This document shows, piece after piece, positions 44,843 to 55,540 of a DNA stretch of 64,000 bases. The notes below the pieces were generated by a model. That model was not told where the DNA came from. It ran no database searches and worked only from the letters and a program-made list of their open reading frames with translations. The stretch's first letter is position 1. Every line of letters begins with the position of its first letter. This DNA comes from Ascochyta rabiei (lineage: Eukaryota; Ascomycota; Dothideomycetes; Pleosporales; Didymellaceae): NCBI RefSeq assembly GCF_004011695.2, contig NC_082408.1:2279501-2343500 (forward strand). The letters run 5' to 3'. Both the position numbers and the translations under genes were made by a program.

Positions 44843-44997
44843 TTGCTACCGTACTATTACCTAAGAAGAAGGGTGGTACTAATAAGCTAGATATACTAGC
44901 TAACCCTAACTCTCTTATAAATAACATTAAGGACCTATTACGGAGTTTCCTTATTTTTATAGTAAGTGTAACAACGCAGGATAATAGAAGTCTCTAA
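44843..44997 (+). pseudogene. Gene X copy 1, 3' end
   Basis: The frame LPKKKGGTNKLDILANPNSL continues to a TAA at 44995-44997. It matches the C-terminus of gene X copy 2 (SPKKKGSANKLDILANSNSV). It has no internal stop, unlike the exon 2 start at 37926. The C-terminal tail of copy 2 ends slightly earlier. Probably the displaced end of copy 1 after the LINE and foldback insertions. Confidence 0.6.
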
Positions 44998-45666
44998 AAG
45001 ATGTAGGTATCCGCTACGAGGTGTATATAAGCACTAGGATAGTTTACATAGAGAATTGTTCTATTCCTATAAGTCTTATACAAAAGAATACTTAAAAACT
45101 AGCTCTCTATACCTGTTAACCTTGTGCCTTTTATACCTTATAAGAGTTAGAAAGAATTAGAGTGCTGGCCTAGGGTGTGGGGTGGACACAGATGTAACAG
45201 CCCCAAGTTAGTAATAAGTTAGAGAGGAATTAGATAAGGCTTTAGGTAACTAGTGTGTTATACTACTTCCCCTCTTATATAGGTATATTGTCCTAATACG
45301 TAAGAAAATCTATATTAATGTCCTCTAGCAGTATTATACATATTTAGCGTTGTTTTAGGGTGTTAGTAGCTTACTATTGTGTTGTTTTAATTTTGTATTG
45401 TTGTTTTTGTCTAAGGTAAAGACAACCCTTTTTTGCCTGCAACATTGTTGCCTAATTTTAAGGTAAAAATAAGCTGTTTTCTTTGTTATTTAGTACTCTA
45501 TTTGTTTATTATTATTGTTATTGTCTAGGCGCGTTGCGTGTGTATATAAACAAACAATTCCTATACCTTTCCTTACTCTAATAGACACTATTTCCTCCTG
45601 TAAGCCTACCTGCTACGCTACCTTATATTCTTACTAAATAATAATACGTTTTATTACTTAGTTACT
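44998..45666. other. Intergenic stretch upstream of gene X copy 2
   Basis: No coding frame was recognised. It is AT-rich, with T-rich runs (45360-45500). The only structured element is the TATA-like box at 45543. A TGTAACAGCCCC string at 45190 resembles a chromovirus LTR start, but no partner was found. Confidence 0.45.
45543..45550 (+). promoter_or_regulatory. TATA-like box of gene X copy 2
   Basis: TATATAAA lies 117 bp upstream of the ATG at 45667, followed by a pyrimidine-rich leader (TTTCCTTACTCT, TTTCCTCCTG) typical of fungal promoters. Assigned by position and sequence only. Confidence 0.5.
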
Positions 45667-46382
45667 ATGCTAATACTAGTTCTGCCTAGAGCTCTTACAG
45701 AGGCCTACAGGGTTATCTGTATTTGTTTAGTTTGCGCCTTTACAAGGGGGAGGGAGGTTAATTACAGCTTCCTTAAGGCGTTATTGTCAAAGTGTGCTTA
45801 ATACACACTTAAAAATAAGGAGTGTTACCTAGTAAGTATAATCTTTCCCTGTTCTTACCTAATACTAACAGTTTTTAGGTTCTAGTTTACACTAGTCTGG
45901 AATACGTAACTATTTTAGGCAATCTTGCTGCGTAGAGGTAAGAGGTAAGGGAAGAAGGGGAGGATATAGAGTTAGTAGTAGAGGCAGCAGAGTTAAGGTA
46001 GAATGCCTAGCGTGTTGTTATAGAGTTAGTAAAGGATCTAGTAAGTATAGTGTAGGTAGTAACTGCCTAGGTTAAATAAGTCTCTACTGCTAACGTAATG
46101 CTACACTATTACTATGTTAGCCTAACTAAGAAAGGGGTGTTAGAGAGGAGGAGGATGGCAGAGTTAGTGGAGAATGTAGGGGTGTTAACTAGGGAGGTGG
46201 TTAAGCTGCAACAAGAGATGGTCTGTTAAGGCACTAGAGTTAGAGAGGTGTTAGCGACACTGGCACCTGCTCTATCTCCTAAGAAGAAGGGTAGTGCTAA
46301 TAAGCTAGATATCCTAGCTAACAGTAACTCTGTTATAAGTAATATTAAGGGCCTATAAAGGGTTTCCTTATTTGTAAAGTAA
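45667..46382 (+). pseudogene. Gene X copy 2: two-exon gene, RIP-mutated, unknown function
   Basis: Exon 1 is 45667-45831 (55 codons, MLILVLPRALTEAYRVICIC). A 47-bp intron follows. Exon 2 runs 45879-46382, and the total of 223 codons is in phase to TAA 46380-46382. Interruptions are TAG/TAA at Trp/Gln positions only. The encoded protein would be about 222 residues. Residues 56 onward are acidic and probably helical (REEGEDIELVVEAAELR, RRRMAELVENVGVLTREVV), ending in a basic patch SPKKKG. No domain was recognised. The neighbours are unrelated transposons, so context does not suggest a role. Copy 1 is at 37881-38274 and 44843-44997. Confidence 0.72.
45832..45878 (+). other. Spliceosomal intron of gene X copy 2
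   Basis: The 5' site is GTAAGTAT, a perfect TACTAAC branch site lies at 45863-45869, and the 3' site is TTTTTAG. The length of 47 bp is typical for filamentous ascomycetes. Removing it joins the two exons in phase. Copy 1 keeps a mutated version (TACTAAT, TTTTAG). Confidence 0.8.
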
Positions 46383-46654
46383 GGAGGGTGCTTTTCTTTT
46401 ATTCTTTTTTCTTTTGTCTTTCTAATGTATAACGCAGTTAGAGGCGTTTTAGATTTTATAGATTTCCTTTGTCCTTTTCTAAATTAAGATGTCTTTATGC
46501 TTACTAAATCTCCTAGCCTTCTTCCTATACTTTAATTTACTTAGTTAGTGCCCTTAGAGGCGTAGGTTAACTAGGGTACTTATTGTGGTATAACCTTAGC
46601 TTGTGTAGAGCTACTATAAAGCTCTCTGCAGGATACTAGGTTAGGTTTAGGTTG
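46383..46654 (-). pseudogene. Gypsy 4 pol 3' end (chromodomain tail), left of Gypsy 3
   Basis: The minus-strand sequence from 46654 leftward reads QPKPNLVSC followed by ELYSSSTQAKVIPQ, which continues the chromodomain begun at 62332 (LKAxVLRKLGxL). Joined across Gypsy 3 it fits the fungal Gypsy chromodomain form KVxYRVKWxGYxPDPxWYPAENF. Downstream (46383-46540) is presumably the element's 3' non-coding part; no LTR was recognised. Confidence 0.7.
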
Positions 46655-47141
46655 TGTTAAAGTCGAACTTTAGTTAAAGACCGTAAGCACTAATTCTATT
46701 GGTTCTTAGGGATGAGTACGGTTACTAGATCGGTAAGGGTTATTAACTAAGTAAAGCTTATAAAGATAGGGTGTAATAAATAGTACAGAGTAGACTATCT
46801 AGTTTAAGAGCAGGTTAGGATTCTAAAGACAAACTTAATTAATAAGGTTAAACACGAAATATAAGGGTTGTGTTCCTACTAACTATATACTAAGGAGATA
46901 CAGTACTTGTTAATAAGTAACTAGAGTTAGTCTAATAAAATCCATAAGGGCGCTTATAGACAAGTATATTACACTATGCTTATTAACAAGCAGTTACGTA
47001 TATTATGCTTGTTAATAAGTAGTTACGTAATATCCCTGTCTGTTCTATCCTTCTCTACTGTTCGTTCCTTTAGGGCGGAGTTAGGGGTCTTAGTTAGCTA
47101 GTACTTATGTTTGTGCCGTGCCCTAGTACAGGATTGTAACA
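46655..47141 (-). repeat. Gypsy 3 3' LTR
   Basis: This 487-bp LTR reads TGTTACAATCCTGTACTAGG on the minus strand and ends GTTCGACTTTAACA. It contains three related GTTAATAAGyAGTTACGTA-type repeats in the middle. The polypurine tract (minus AAGAGAAAGGGGGGATAG, 47142-47159) lies next to it. Confidence 0.92.
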
Positions 47142-47352
47142 CTATCCCCCCTTTCTCTTTAGTTTGTCCTTAAACTATATAATTGTCTGTTAGAGTTTTA
47201 TACAATCTACAATCTCTACATCTAGTAACCTGTAAGTTAAGATGTTCTTACACGCCTACAACATCTATCTTATATTAGAAATCTGTTAAGCTAATACACC
47301 TACTAAAGTCCCCTACAATTGTTGTTTCTTTAGTAGCTACGCGTGCTATATT

Positions 47353-47820
47353 ATGCTAGTTAGTCTAAAAGGTCTAAAGTGTGCTAAGTGTACAAAGGCC
47401 AGTAAGCCATGTGTAAACATATCTTAGGCGTTGTTAGATAAGACTTGTAAGGAGTATAAGAAAAAGGTAGAAGAAGACAAGTTACTCCTTATAACTGTTA
47501 TTGCGCGATTATTGCGTAATAAGAAAATCCTAAAATAGGCAAATAAACGTGCGCGGCAAAAGGCGCTGTGTTTAGCAAATAGAATAGTTAAGGCTAGCGA
47601 ATTGGACCTAGCTAAGGAGGTTAATCCTAACTGTTCTACAGCGTCTATTAGCATATATGCCTTACCTGCTACCTAGAGGGCTCTTAGTTTAATTAAAGAG
47701 TCTGTTGCGAATTATAGTACTTGCGTACTAATTAGCAGCAACTTATAAGGTGTGCAGGTGGTTTCTATGTGTTTTCTAAGTCTAGGTATCCTAACTATTT
47801 AACTAGATACCTTTGTTAAT
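47353..47820 (+). pseudogene. Antisense ORF of Gypsy 3, variant type
   Basis: It lies in the same position and orientation as the antisense ORFs of Gypsy 0-2 but has a different sequence. From ATG 47353 it starts with KCAKCTKASKPCVNIS (CX2CX6C), a later Cys, then a strongly charged helical stretch (KEYKKKVEEDKLLL, RARQKALCLANRIVK). Only the first half of a binuclear Cys cluster is visible. Interruptions are TAG at Trp/Gln positions. The end overlaps the chromodomain codons. This suggests that a Cys cluster plus coil is a conserved design rather than a chance frame. Confidence 0.55.
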
Positions 47821-48725
47821 TGCCATTTCCCTTATGTGTTACTATTCTTTTAACTTCCTACTTTTCTTTGCTGTTGGCTTAATAATGGATGTTCTCTTAG
47901 ATGGGCGTCCTAGGGTTAGCTGGTTCTAATAGAGATATGTGGAACACTAGGTAAATCTTTACATCCTTTATCAGATTAAGTCTATAGTTAACTAGGCTTA
48001 TCTGCTTAGAAATAAAAAAGGGTCTAACTTTAACGTGGTCTAGTTTTTTTGTTAGTCTTTGTGTGCAAAGGTTTTTTGTAAGGAGATAGACTTTATCCCC
48101 CTCTTTTAGCTAAGGTGCTGTTTTTCTTTTTAGGTTAAAATATAAGATTGCTCGTTCCTAAGCCTTACTAATGTTTTCTAGTGCCTTTTTATGCATTTCC
48201 TTTAGTCTTGCTACTACGGATATTGCTAAATTGGTCTAAATTAGCGTGTTCAGACTTCTAGTAAAGAGATTTAGGTGCATCCTGTGATTTAGAAAGAACA
48301 GTAATTCTCCTATTACTTCTAACAATTTGTTGTTGTATGTAATCTGTGCTATAGGTAACAGTAAAACCTAGTTATCTTACTGCTAGTTGCTGTAAATCCG
48401 TAGGTATGTTTCTATAGTCTAATTCGTTCTTTCCGTCTATTTATCTATCTGCGGATAATAGGCTGTAGAAAGCTTCTTCTTAGTACTAATTGCTGCTAAG
48501 AGCGTAGTCTAGTAATTTAACGTAAAGAGCTTGTCTTAGTTACTAATAATTAATTTAGGTATACTGTAATACCTTGTGTGTTAATCTAGGAACACTTATA
48601 TAAGCTGCTCTGCAGTATAACTATGTTAAAATAGTATCATTTTAGCGTACTTAGTAAATCTGTTAACTATAACAAAGATTAAGTTATAGTTGTATCTAGT
48701 AACAGGGTCTCTTAAGATAGGTAGC
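47750..48725 (-). pseudogene. Gypsy 3 pol: integrase C-terminus and chromodomain
   Basis: The minus-strand frame parallels Gypsy 1 (16950-17960): integrase C-terminal block with KEGDKVYLL, then the LLEPANPR and TPI junction, then chromodomain residues. It is cut at 48725 by Gypsy 2 (duplication GTAGC) and resumes at 55536. Confidence 0.85.
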
Positions 48726-49210
48726 TGTTACGATCTACAGAACACAGGAAGGATGTAAACTAATTACAGCGCATAGGGCACAGTAATTACAACAAGTCAT
48801 TAAGTTTAGCGTAAGCAAACATAACAATGTTATCACTTAGCAAGATACTAAGGATTACGTAACATGATTAGGCTTAGTATAATTAGTACGATTAGTAATT
48901 AGTATAATTAGTGCTTAGGGTAATTAGAGGATTTCTAACACTAATTAGTCTATATTACTACTACTATTATTAAAGTATATAGTTAGTAGGAACACAACCC
49001 TTATAGTTTGTGTTTAGCCTTATTAATTAAGTTTGTCTTTAGAATCTCAACCTACTCTTAAACTAGACAGTCTACTCTATACTATTCATTACACCCTATC
49101 TTTACAAGCTTTGCTTAGTTAATAACCCTTACTAATCCAGTAACTGTACTTATCCCTAAGAACTAATAGAATTAGTGGTTACAGTGTTTAACTAAAGTAC
49201 AACTTTAACA
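48726..49210 (+). repeat. Gypsy 2 5' LTR
   Basis: It begins TGTTACGATCTACAGAACAC and ends ACAACTTTAACA. Compared with the 3' LTR the differences over the first 150 bp are all C/T or G/A. No tRNA-complementary primer-binding site was recognised in the TTTTAAACACCCCTAAG that follows. Confidence 0.94.
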
Positions 49211-50700
49211 TTTTAAACACCCCTAAGATAAGTACCTCTATAGGATCCTGTGCTACCCCTAGCAGCTCTAACATAGACGTTAACGTAAACCTACTAGTCT
49301 ACACTTTAGGCATAAAGGTTAACAAACCTAACCTTTACTACAGAGACCGCAGCAAGCTTAATAACTAGCTTATTTAATAGGACCTCTTCTTCACCTTCTA
49401 AGGTAAGAAGGTTCCTAAGATTAAATAAGTAGTCCTTGTAGCTAGCTATATGCGTAGCAAAGTGTTTACCTAGATTAAGCCCTTTGTACAGCAGTACTAA
49501 GCTAGCAAAGCTCTAGACAACGTAGATGTATAGATAAGAGACTTTAACCTATTTAAAGAGAAGATTAAGCTAATCTTTAGAGTCTCTAACGAACCACATA
49601 TTACCTATTGCAACATTTAGAAGATTAAGCAGGACAAGTTAGCTGCTAACTACGCTACGGAGTTTCAGCAGCTCGCTGCTAACACTAACTGGGACAATAC
49701 TGCTCTAATTACTATGTTCTAACAGGGATTAAAGCCTAAGGTTAAGGAAGAACTTATTCGCACTGGCGCGAGCATAGAAACCCTTAATAAGCTTATTAAT
49801 ACTGCTATTAACATCAACGTACAACTCTACGAATTTCAGCAGAAACTTTAAGACAATCCTAGAGCGCGCACTACTGTTATTGCTACTAACTAACCGCTAC
49901 CTAGGAACCTGTAGCGCAACAACCTAAACTAAGGACAACAAGGAGGTTGCAACTAGCTAAACACCAGTTGCTGTATTTACAGTAACACTTAGAGTGGATA
50001 CTACAGACCTAAAGCAATAGACCTCTTAAACCTTAACAAAGAACCACCTAAGCAATAGAACAAGAAGCGTAGAGGGGGTAAGCAACCAGAAGGCAGTAAG
50101 GACTGCTACAACTGTAGCAAACCAGGCTACATTACTAGTAACTACTACATAAACAAGGTTTACCGCTAGTTAAACGTACTTACCTATGATTATAACAACA
50201 CAGAAGCCAGTAAATAGGAAATTCTTACTAATAACATTAGACGATTGCTGGAAGACCTAGAGTCTAGTCCTAAGGACGATGACGACTGTATCGTACCTCC
50301 AATTCGTGTAGTAACACCCTACCAGCGAAAAATAGACAACCTGCTAGACACTTCGGGACGCACGCTTAGCTAGATCGCCAAAGCCACGCGCAAACAAGAG
50401 CGCTTAACTCAGCGACGCCAGAAGCAAGAAGACAAAGCAGCCTACCGCTAAATGTGTTAAGAACTCGTCAGCCCTATTAAAGGACCTAAGATAGCAGAAA
50501 TAACACCAGAACTTCAAGAGCTCGTCTACTAGTTTAAGAAAGAAATTAACAACAGTAAAAAGTTTGCTAACAACCTGGAAGAAGCTAAAGACCAGCTTTA
50601 GGCTAAGCGAGAAACACAACGCAGCCTAAAACGAATACAGAAGCAGAAAGAAGAGCTCCTACTAATTAGCCCACAACTACAGTATATTCTAGACTACTAA
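49211..50700 (+). pseudogene. Gypsy 2 gag
   Basis: The frame is readable from LTR edge: NTPKISTSIGSCATPSSSN, then the capsid core (YYRDRSKLNN, ASYMRSKVFT, DFNLFKEKIKLIFRVSNEPH, ATEFQQLAANTNWDNTALIT, VKEELIRTGASIETLNKLIN) at about 49310-49850. The zinc knuckle KDCYNCSKPGYITSNY (50098-50145) has its His and last Cys changed to Tyr. A Glu/Lys/Gln-rich coiled coil (about 50400-50690) links to pol. Gag would form the particle and bind RNA. Stops are TAG/TAA. Confidence 0.9.
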
Positions 50701-53700
50701 AACCTAAAACATAGAAACCTTACGTAGATAGTATACTCTAAGGATAGATGTATAATCTACTACAACAAGAAGCTTAGTTTAGGATGGTTCCTAGCACAAT
50801 AAGGCCTCTGTCGTAACTAATAGTACTAGTGTCACAATAACCTATGTAAACTTCACCTTATTAACAAACGCTAGAAAGTACACTTTCTAGGTATAGATAA
50901 CCTACAGGCCACAATATAAATGTAGTTAGTAGTTAATAGAAGTTGTTACAACGCACACTAGCAGAACTGCCTTAACGCAGATTACAAGAAGCACCGCAGC
51001 ACTGAGGAGTTCGAAGGGTTCGGTAATAAGGGGACTTTTTTAGGCCAGCGCCTACAAGCCCTAGGGATTCATCCCTTAATAGTATTAGGAACAATTACCT
51101 CATTAAGCTACATATTAAACTAAACGGGGTAGCCTTAACAGCACTCTTAGACTTAGGAGCGTAAGCAAGTTACATATTACAAACAGCAGCATAGCAAGCT
51201 AGACTTAGGCTATATTATAAGGAACATACATACTTACTCTAAGTAGCTAACAGAGAAGTAATACTAGACAAACTGCTAATTACGTATAAAGTAACAGCAG
51301 CACCCATATAGATACAGGGGCAATATAAGGAAATAAACCTAGACATCTTTATAAAGGCTACGCACAATATTATATTAGGACTTCCCTAGTTACAAAAGCA
51401 CAACCTAAAGATAGACTAGGCACAGAAAAGACTTTTATTAGAAGGATGTAAATGCGGCACTAATACATCTACGCCTACGCAGCGCACGCAGCAGCTAGTA
51501 GATAAGAAGGAGATTAACAATGTCTCTTTAACACATAAGACGCGCTAAGATAGAGCAGTTAACTCTGCAGACACTAAGAGCCCCACAGACCACAAAGCAA
51601 GAGTTAAGGAGAAGAAGAGTGCACCTCCTGTTATATCTAACGTTTACTAACAGTACGCAGAGATGTTTAGAGAACAGCTTACAGTAAAAGCCCTGCCTAA
51701 GCACAAACCCTAGGATTACAAGATTAAGCTCTAGAACAGAAAGACACTAACTTTTAGGCCACTATACTAGTTATTAGAAAAGGAACTTAAAGTACTTTAT
51801 AAGTACATTAAGGAGAACCTTAAGAAGGGATTTATTAGAAGATTAGAATTACCTGCAGGGTACCTAATTATGTTTGTTCCTAAGAAGGATAGCAAGCTAC
51901 AACCTTACATTAACTTTAGGAAGCTTAATAAAATTACTATTAAGAACTACTACCTGCTCCTAAACATTACAGAGTTGCAGGACTAGCTAGTAGGAGCTTA
52001 GTACTTTACAGCGTTAGATCTATAAGGCGCGTACAACCTTATACGCATAAAGGAAGAAAAAGAATAGAAAACAGCATTTAGAACGCAATACAGACTCTAC
52101 AAGTACCTAGTTATGCTGTTTAGTCTAATAAACGCACTAGCAACGTGTTAGGAGTTGATTTACAACGTCCTTAGAACACACCTTAACAGAACTGTAGTAG
52201 CGTACCTAGACAACGTCCTAGTGTACTTAAGAACACTAGAAGAGCACACAAAACACGTCTTAGAAGTGCTAGAATGCCTAAAGTAGGCAGACCTACAGCT
52301 TAAACCTAAAAAGTGCAAATAGCATAAGGAGGAAGTTAAATCCCTAGGGTACATTGTAGGACGACACAGAGTTAAGATTAGTCTAATAAAGGTAGAAGTA
52401 GTTAAGACTTAGCAGACGCCAAAAACAGTTAAACAGATCTAGGAATTCTTAGGATTTGTTAACTTTAACTAACGCTTTATTAAGGACTACTCTAAGATTA
52501 CAATCCTGCTAACAAAGCTTACGCGGGAGGATACACTATTTAAGTAGAGAAAAGAACAAGATAATGCGTTTAAGGCACTTAAACAAGCCTGTATTGAACC
52601 TCCTACAATAATTACGTTTTACAGCAGCAAACAAATGCACATAGAGACTAACACTTTAGATCTTATATTAGGCGCATATATTATATAAGAAAAGGATAGA
52701 CTATAGTACTCTATTGCGTACTATATACGTAAGTTCTTAGGACCTAAAGAACGCTATAATATGCACAACAAAGAATTACTTTTAATTGTATTAGCTCTGG
52801 AATATTAGCAACTATACGCAGAAAGCTGCTTAGAAGTTACTATCTACACTAACTACAAGAACCTAGTATACTTTACTACCACTAAGGTCTTAAATTAACA
52901 ACAAGTACGTTAGTCTAAGATACTTAGGTAATATAAATTCAGGATATTGTATACGCTAGGAAAAGACAATAGTAGAGCTAACGCACTTAGTTAACAACAC
53001 GACCTCGCTAGAGAAAAAACAATCAACTAGTTCGCAGTACTAGGAATTAATCACAATAGATTATTAGGACTATTGCAGCAGCTTAACAACATAATGCGAA
53101 TTAAAATTAACTAACATATTACATTAGACGTACTAGAGGAACTTTAGGATAAAATTATAGCTAATTACTATAATAACCTGCTATACAGACACGCTGGAAT
53201 TACACGCACAATAGAACTTATTAAGTAATACTACAAGTTTAGCAATATAAAGGACAAGGTTACTAAGTACATTAAGAATTGTGTAGACTGCCAGCAGAAT
53301 AAACACAGTACACACGCAAAATACGGAGAAATGCAGGTAATAGAGCTACTAACGGCACTATAGACAAACATTACAATAGACTTTATTACATAGTTGCCTA
53401 TCTTAAGAGACCCTATTACTAGATACGACTACAACTCAATATTCGTTATAGTTAACAGATTTACAAAGTACGCTAAAATAATACCGTTCTAACATAGTTA
53501 CACTACAGGGCAGCTTACATAAGTGTTCCTAGATTAACACATAAGGCATTATAGTATACCTAAATTAATTATTAGTAACTAAGACAAGCTCTTTACGTTA
53601 AATTACTAGACTACGCTCTTAGCAGCAATTAGTACTAAGAAGAAGCTTTCTACAGCCTATTATCCGCAGATAGATAATTAGACGGAAAGAACGAATTAGA

Positions 53701-54420
53701 CTATAGAAACATACCTACGGATTTACAGCAACTAGCAGTAAGATAACTAGGTTTTACTGTTACCTATAGCACAGATTGCATACAACAACAAATTGTTAGA
53801 AGTAATAGGAGAATTACTATTCTTCCTAAATTACAGGATGCACCTAAATCTCTTCACTAGAAGTCTAGACACGCTAATTTAGACCAATTTAGCAATATCC
53901 TTAGTAGCAAGACTAAAGGAAATGCATAAAAAGGCACTAGAAAACATTAGTAAGGCTTAGGAACGAGCAATCTTATATTTTAACCTAAAAAGAAAAACAG
54001 CACCTTAGCTAAAAGAGGGGGATAAAGTCTATCTCCTTACAAAAAACCTTTGCACACAAAGACTAACAAAAAAACTAGACTATGTTAAAGTTAGACCCTT
54101 TTTTATTTCTAAGCAGATAAGCCTAGTTAACTATAGACTTAATCTGCTAAAGGATGTAAAGATTTACCTAGTATTCTACATATCTCTATTAGAACCAGCT
54201 AACCCTAGGACGCCCATCTAAGAGAACTTCCATTATTAAGCCGATGGCGAAGATAAATAGGAAGTTAAAAAAATAGTAACACATTAAGGGAATGGCACTA
54301 GACGCAGATATCTAGTTAAATAGTTAGGTTACCCTAACTTAGAAAACACATAGGAACCACAAACAAACCTTAAGAACTGCCTGCTGTTGTTAAAGGAATA
54401 TAAGGAAGCTAATTAGATAA
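50701..54420 (+). pseudogene. Gypsy 2 pol: protease, RT, RNase H, integrase, chromodomain
   Basis: Retropepsin at 51130-51400 has LTALLDLGA where LLDSGA is usual (TCA to TTA). RT at about 51640-52300 has YINFRKLNKITIKNYYLL, LPAGYLIMFVPKKDSKL and the catalytic AYLDNVLVY (second Asp to Asn, 52201-52227). RNase H is at about 52500-52960 (LGAYII, SRANALS at the end). The integrase zinc region has YRHAGITRT and CVDCQQNK (53195-53300). The core is at 53370-53700, with ITIDFIT, an Asp-to-Asn second site (ISN) and TERTN keeping Glu. The chromodomain is at about 54250-54400 (RRRYLVKxLGYPNLENT). RIP-type stops occur throughout. Confidence 0.92.
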
Positions 54421-54966
54421 CGCTACGTTATCCTCCTAGTACTCTAGAGGTTGGCCGTTAAAGGCGCTCTAGGTGCTAGGCAACAACTTAAGAGCAAGAC
54501 CACCTTATGCAACACTATTAAACAATACAGTTTTAGTATCTAACTGCTCCTATTCCTCTATACTTCGCTCCTCCACCGCAATAGCCTCCTCTGCTTAGCG
54601 ATCTAATAAATCTATTTGTTGTTGCAACTGCTCCTTGCGCGCATAAGCTACACGCAAGTCTTCTATAGCTTTTTTAGATATTTAAAGCGCTTTAGTTTGC
54701 GCTTTGTGACTCTCCTTTATGCGCACGCGCAATTTCTCTTTCTTAGACGCTAGTTAGGTGAACTTAGATTAAGTCACCTTTACGTCACAACGTTGCCTAA
54801 GGCGAACGCACTTACTACACTTTCTAGATTAAATGTGAACCTTGCACACGTAGTTGTACTTTATATAAGTTTTACATTTCTACTCTATAATCTCTCTAAA
54901 GGACTTAACAGATTTGTATAGGCAATATCAGCAAGCTAAACTTAAGATAGTTAGTTGTTTTAGTAT
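54300..54966 (-). pseudogene. Antisense ORF of Gypsy 2: Zn2Cys6-like cluster plus coiled coil
   Basis: The minus-strand frame starts at an ATA (54966; ATG in Gypsy 0). The cysteine cluster (about 54780-54880) reads KCKTYIKYNYVCKV then RKCSKCVRLRQRCDV. Apart from one Cys-to-Tyr it has spacing CX2CX6CX8CX2CX6C. A Lys/Arg/Glu-rich region (KKEKLRVRIKESHK to EERSIEE, about 54560-54760) follows. The 3' part overlaps the chromodomain codons of pol on the other strand. Promoter and stop are not defined. The function is not known; a DNA-binding or regulatory protein is inferred from Cys spacing. Confidence 0.68.
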
Positions 54967-55034
54967 TGTTAAAACTGCCTACTAATTAAGGACGGGCCCT
55001 GCGTTATATGAATAAGCTTAAGAGACCAAGCTAA

Positions 55035-55050
55035 GACGGAAGGGGGATAG
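55035..55050 (+). promoter_or_regulatory. Polypurine tract of Gypsy 2
   Basis: GACGGAAGGGGGATAG lies immediately before the 3' LTR (TGTTACAATC, 55051). The same tract precedes the 3' LTRs of Gypsy 0 and Gypsy 1 on the minus strand. It would prime plus-strand DNA synthesis. Confidence 0.85.
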
Positions 55051-55535
55051 TGTTACAATCTACAGAACACAGGAAGAATGTAAACTAATTACAGCGCACA
55101 GGGCATAGTAATTACAATAAGTTATTAAGTTTAGCGTAAGCAAACATGACAATGTTATTACTTAGTAAGATACTAAGGATTACGTAACATGATTAGGCTT
55201 AGTATAATTAGTACAATTAGTGATTAGTATAATTAGTACTTAGGGTTATTAGAGGATTTCTAACACTAATTAGTCTGTATTACTACTACTATTATTAAAG
55301 TATATAGTTAGTAGGAACACAACCCTTATAGTTTGTGTTTAAGCTTGTTAATTAAGTTTGTCTTTAGAATCTTAACCTGCTCTTAAACTAGACAGTCTAC
55401 TCTGTACTATTCATTGCACCCTATCTTCACAAGCTTTACTTAGTTAATAACCCTTACCGATCCAGTAACCGTACATATCCCTAAGAACCAATAGAATTAG
55501 TGCTTACGGTCTTTAACTAAAGTACGACTTTAACA
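55051..55535 (+). repeat. Gypsy 2 3' LTR
   Basis: This 485-bp LTR is collinear with 48726-49210 without visible indels. It ends ACGACTTTAACA before the GCAGC duplication. Confidence 0.94.
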
Positions 55536-55540
55536 GCAGC

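Larger units (their letters stand above)
48726..55535 (+). mobile_element. Gypsy 2: full-length plus-strand Gypsy, same family as Gypsy 1
   Basis: The element is 6810 bp with 485-bp LTRs (48726-49210, 55051-55535), flanked by GTAGC (48721-48725) and GCAGC (55536-55540), which differ by one C-to-T. The order is gag with CCHC knuckle, protease, RT, RNase H, integrase, chromodomain, polypurine tract. An antisense Cys-rich ORF is present. It is inserted in Gypsy 3 integrase in opposite orientation. This is the easiest copy for reading domains. Confidence 0.96.

Noticed and set aside
45187..45300. TGTAACAGCCCC as start of a solo LTR
   Set aside because: No second end, partner LTR or duplication could be found in the window.
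47424..47654. Minus-strand 76-codon ORF
   Set aside because: It mirrors the Gypsy 3 antisense ORF, which has the Cys motif and charged helix; the minus frame has no recognisable feature.
50404..50619. Minus-strand 71-codon Leu/Phe-rich ORF, and 52160-52354 minus
   Set aside because: They are shadows of the Gypsy 2 gag coiled coil and of the RT domain.
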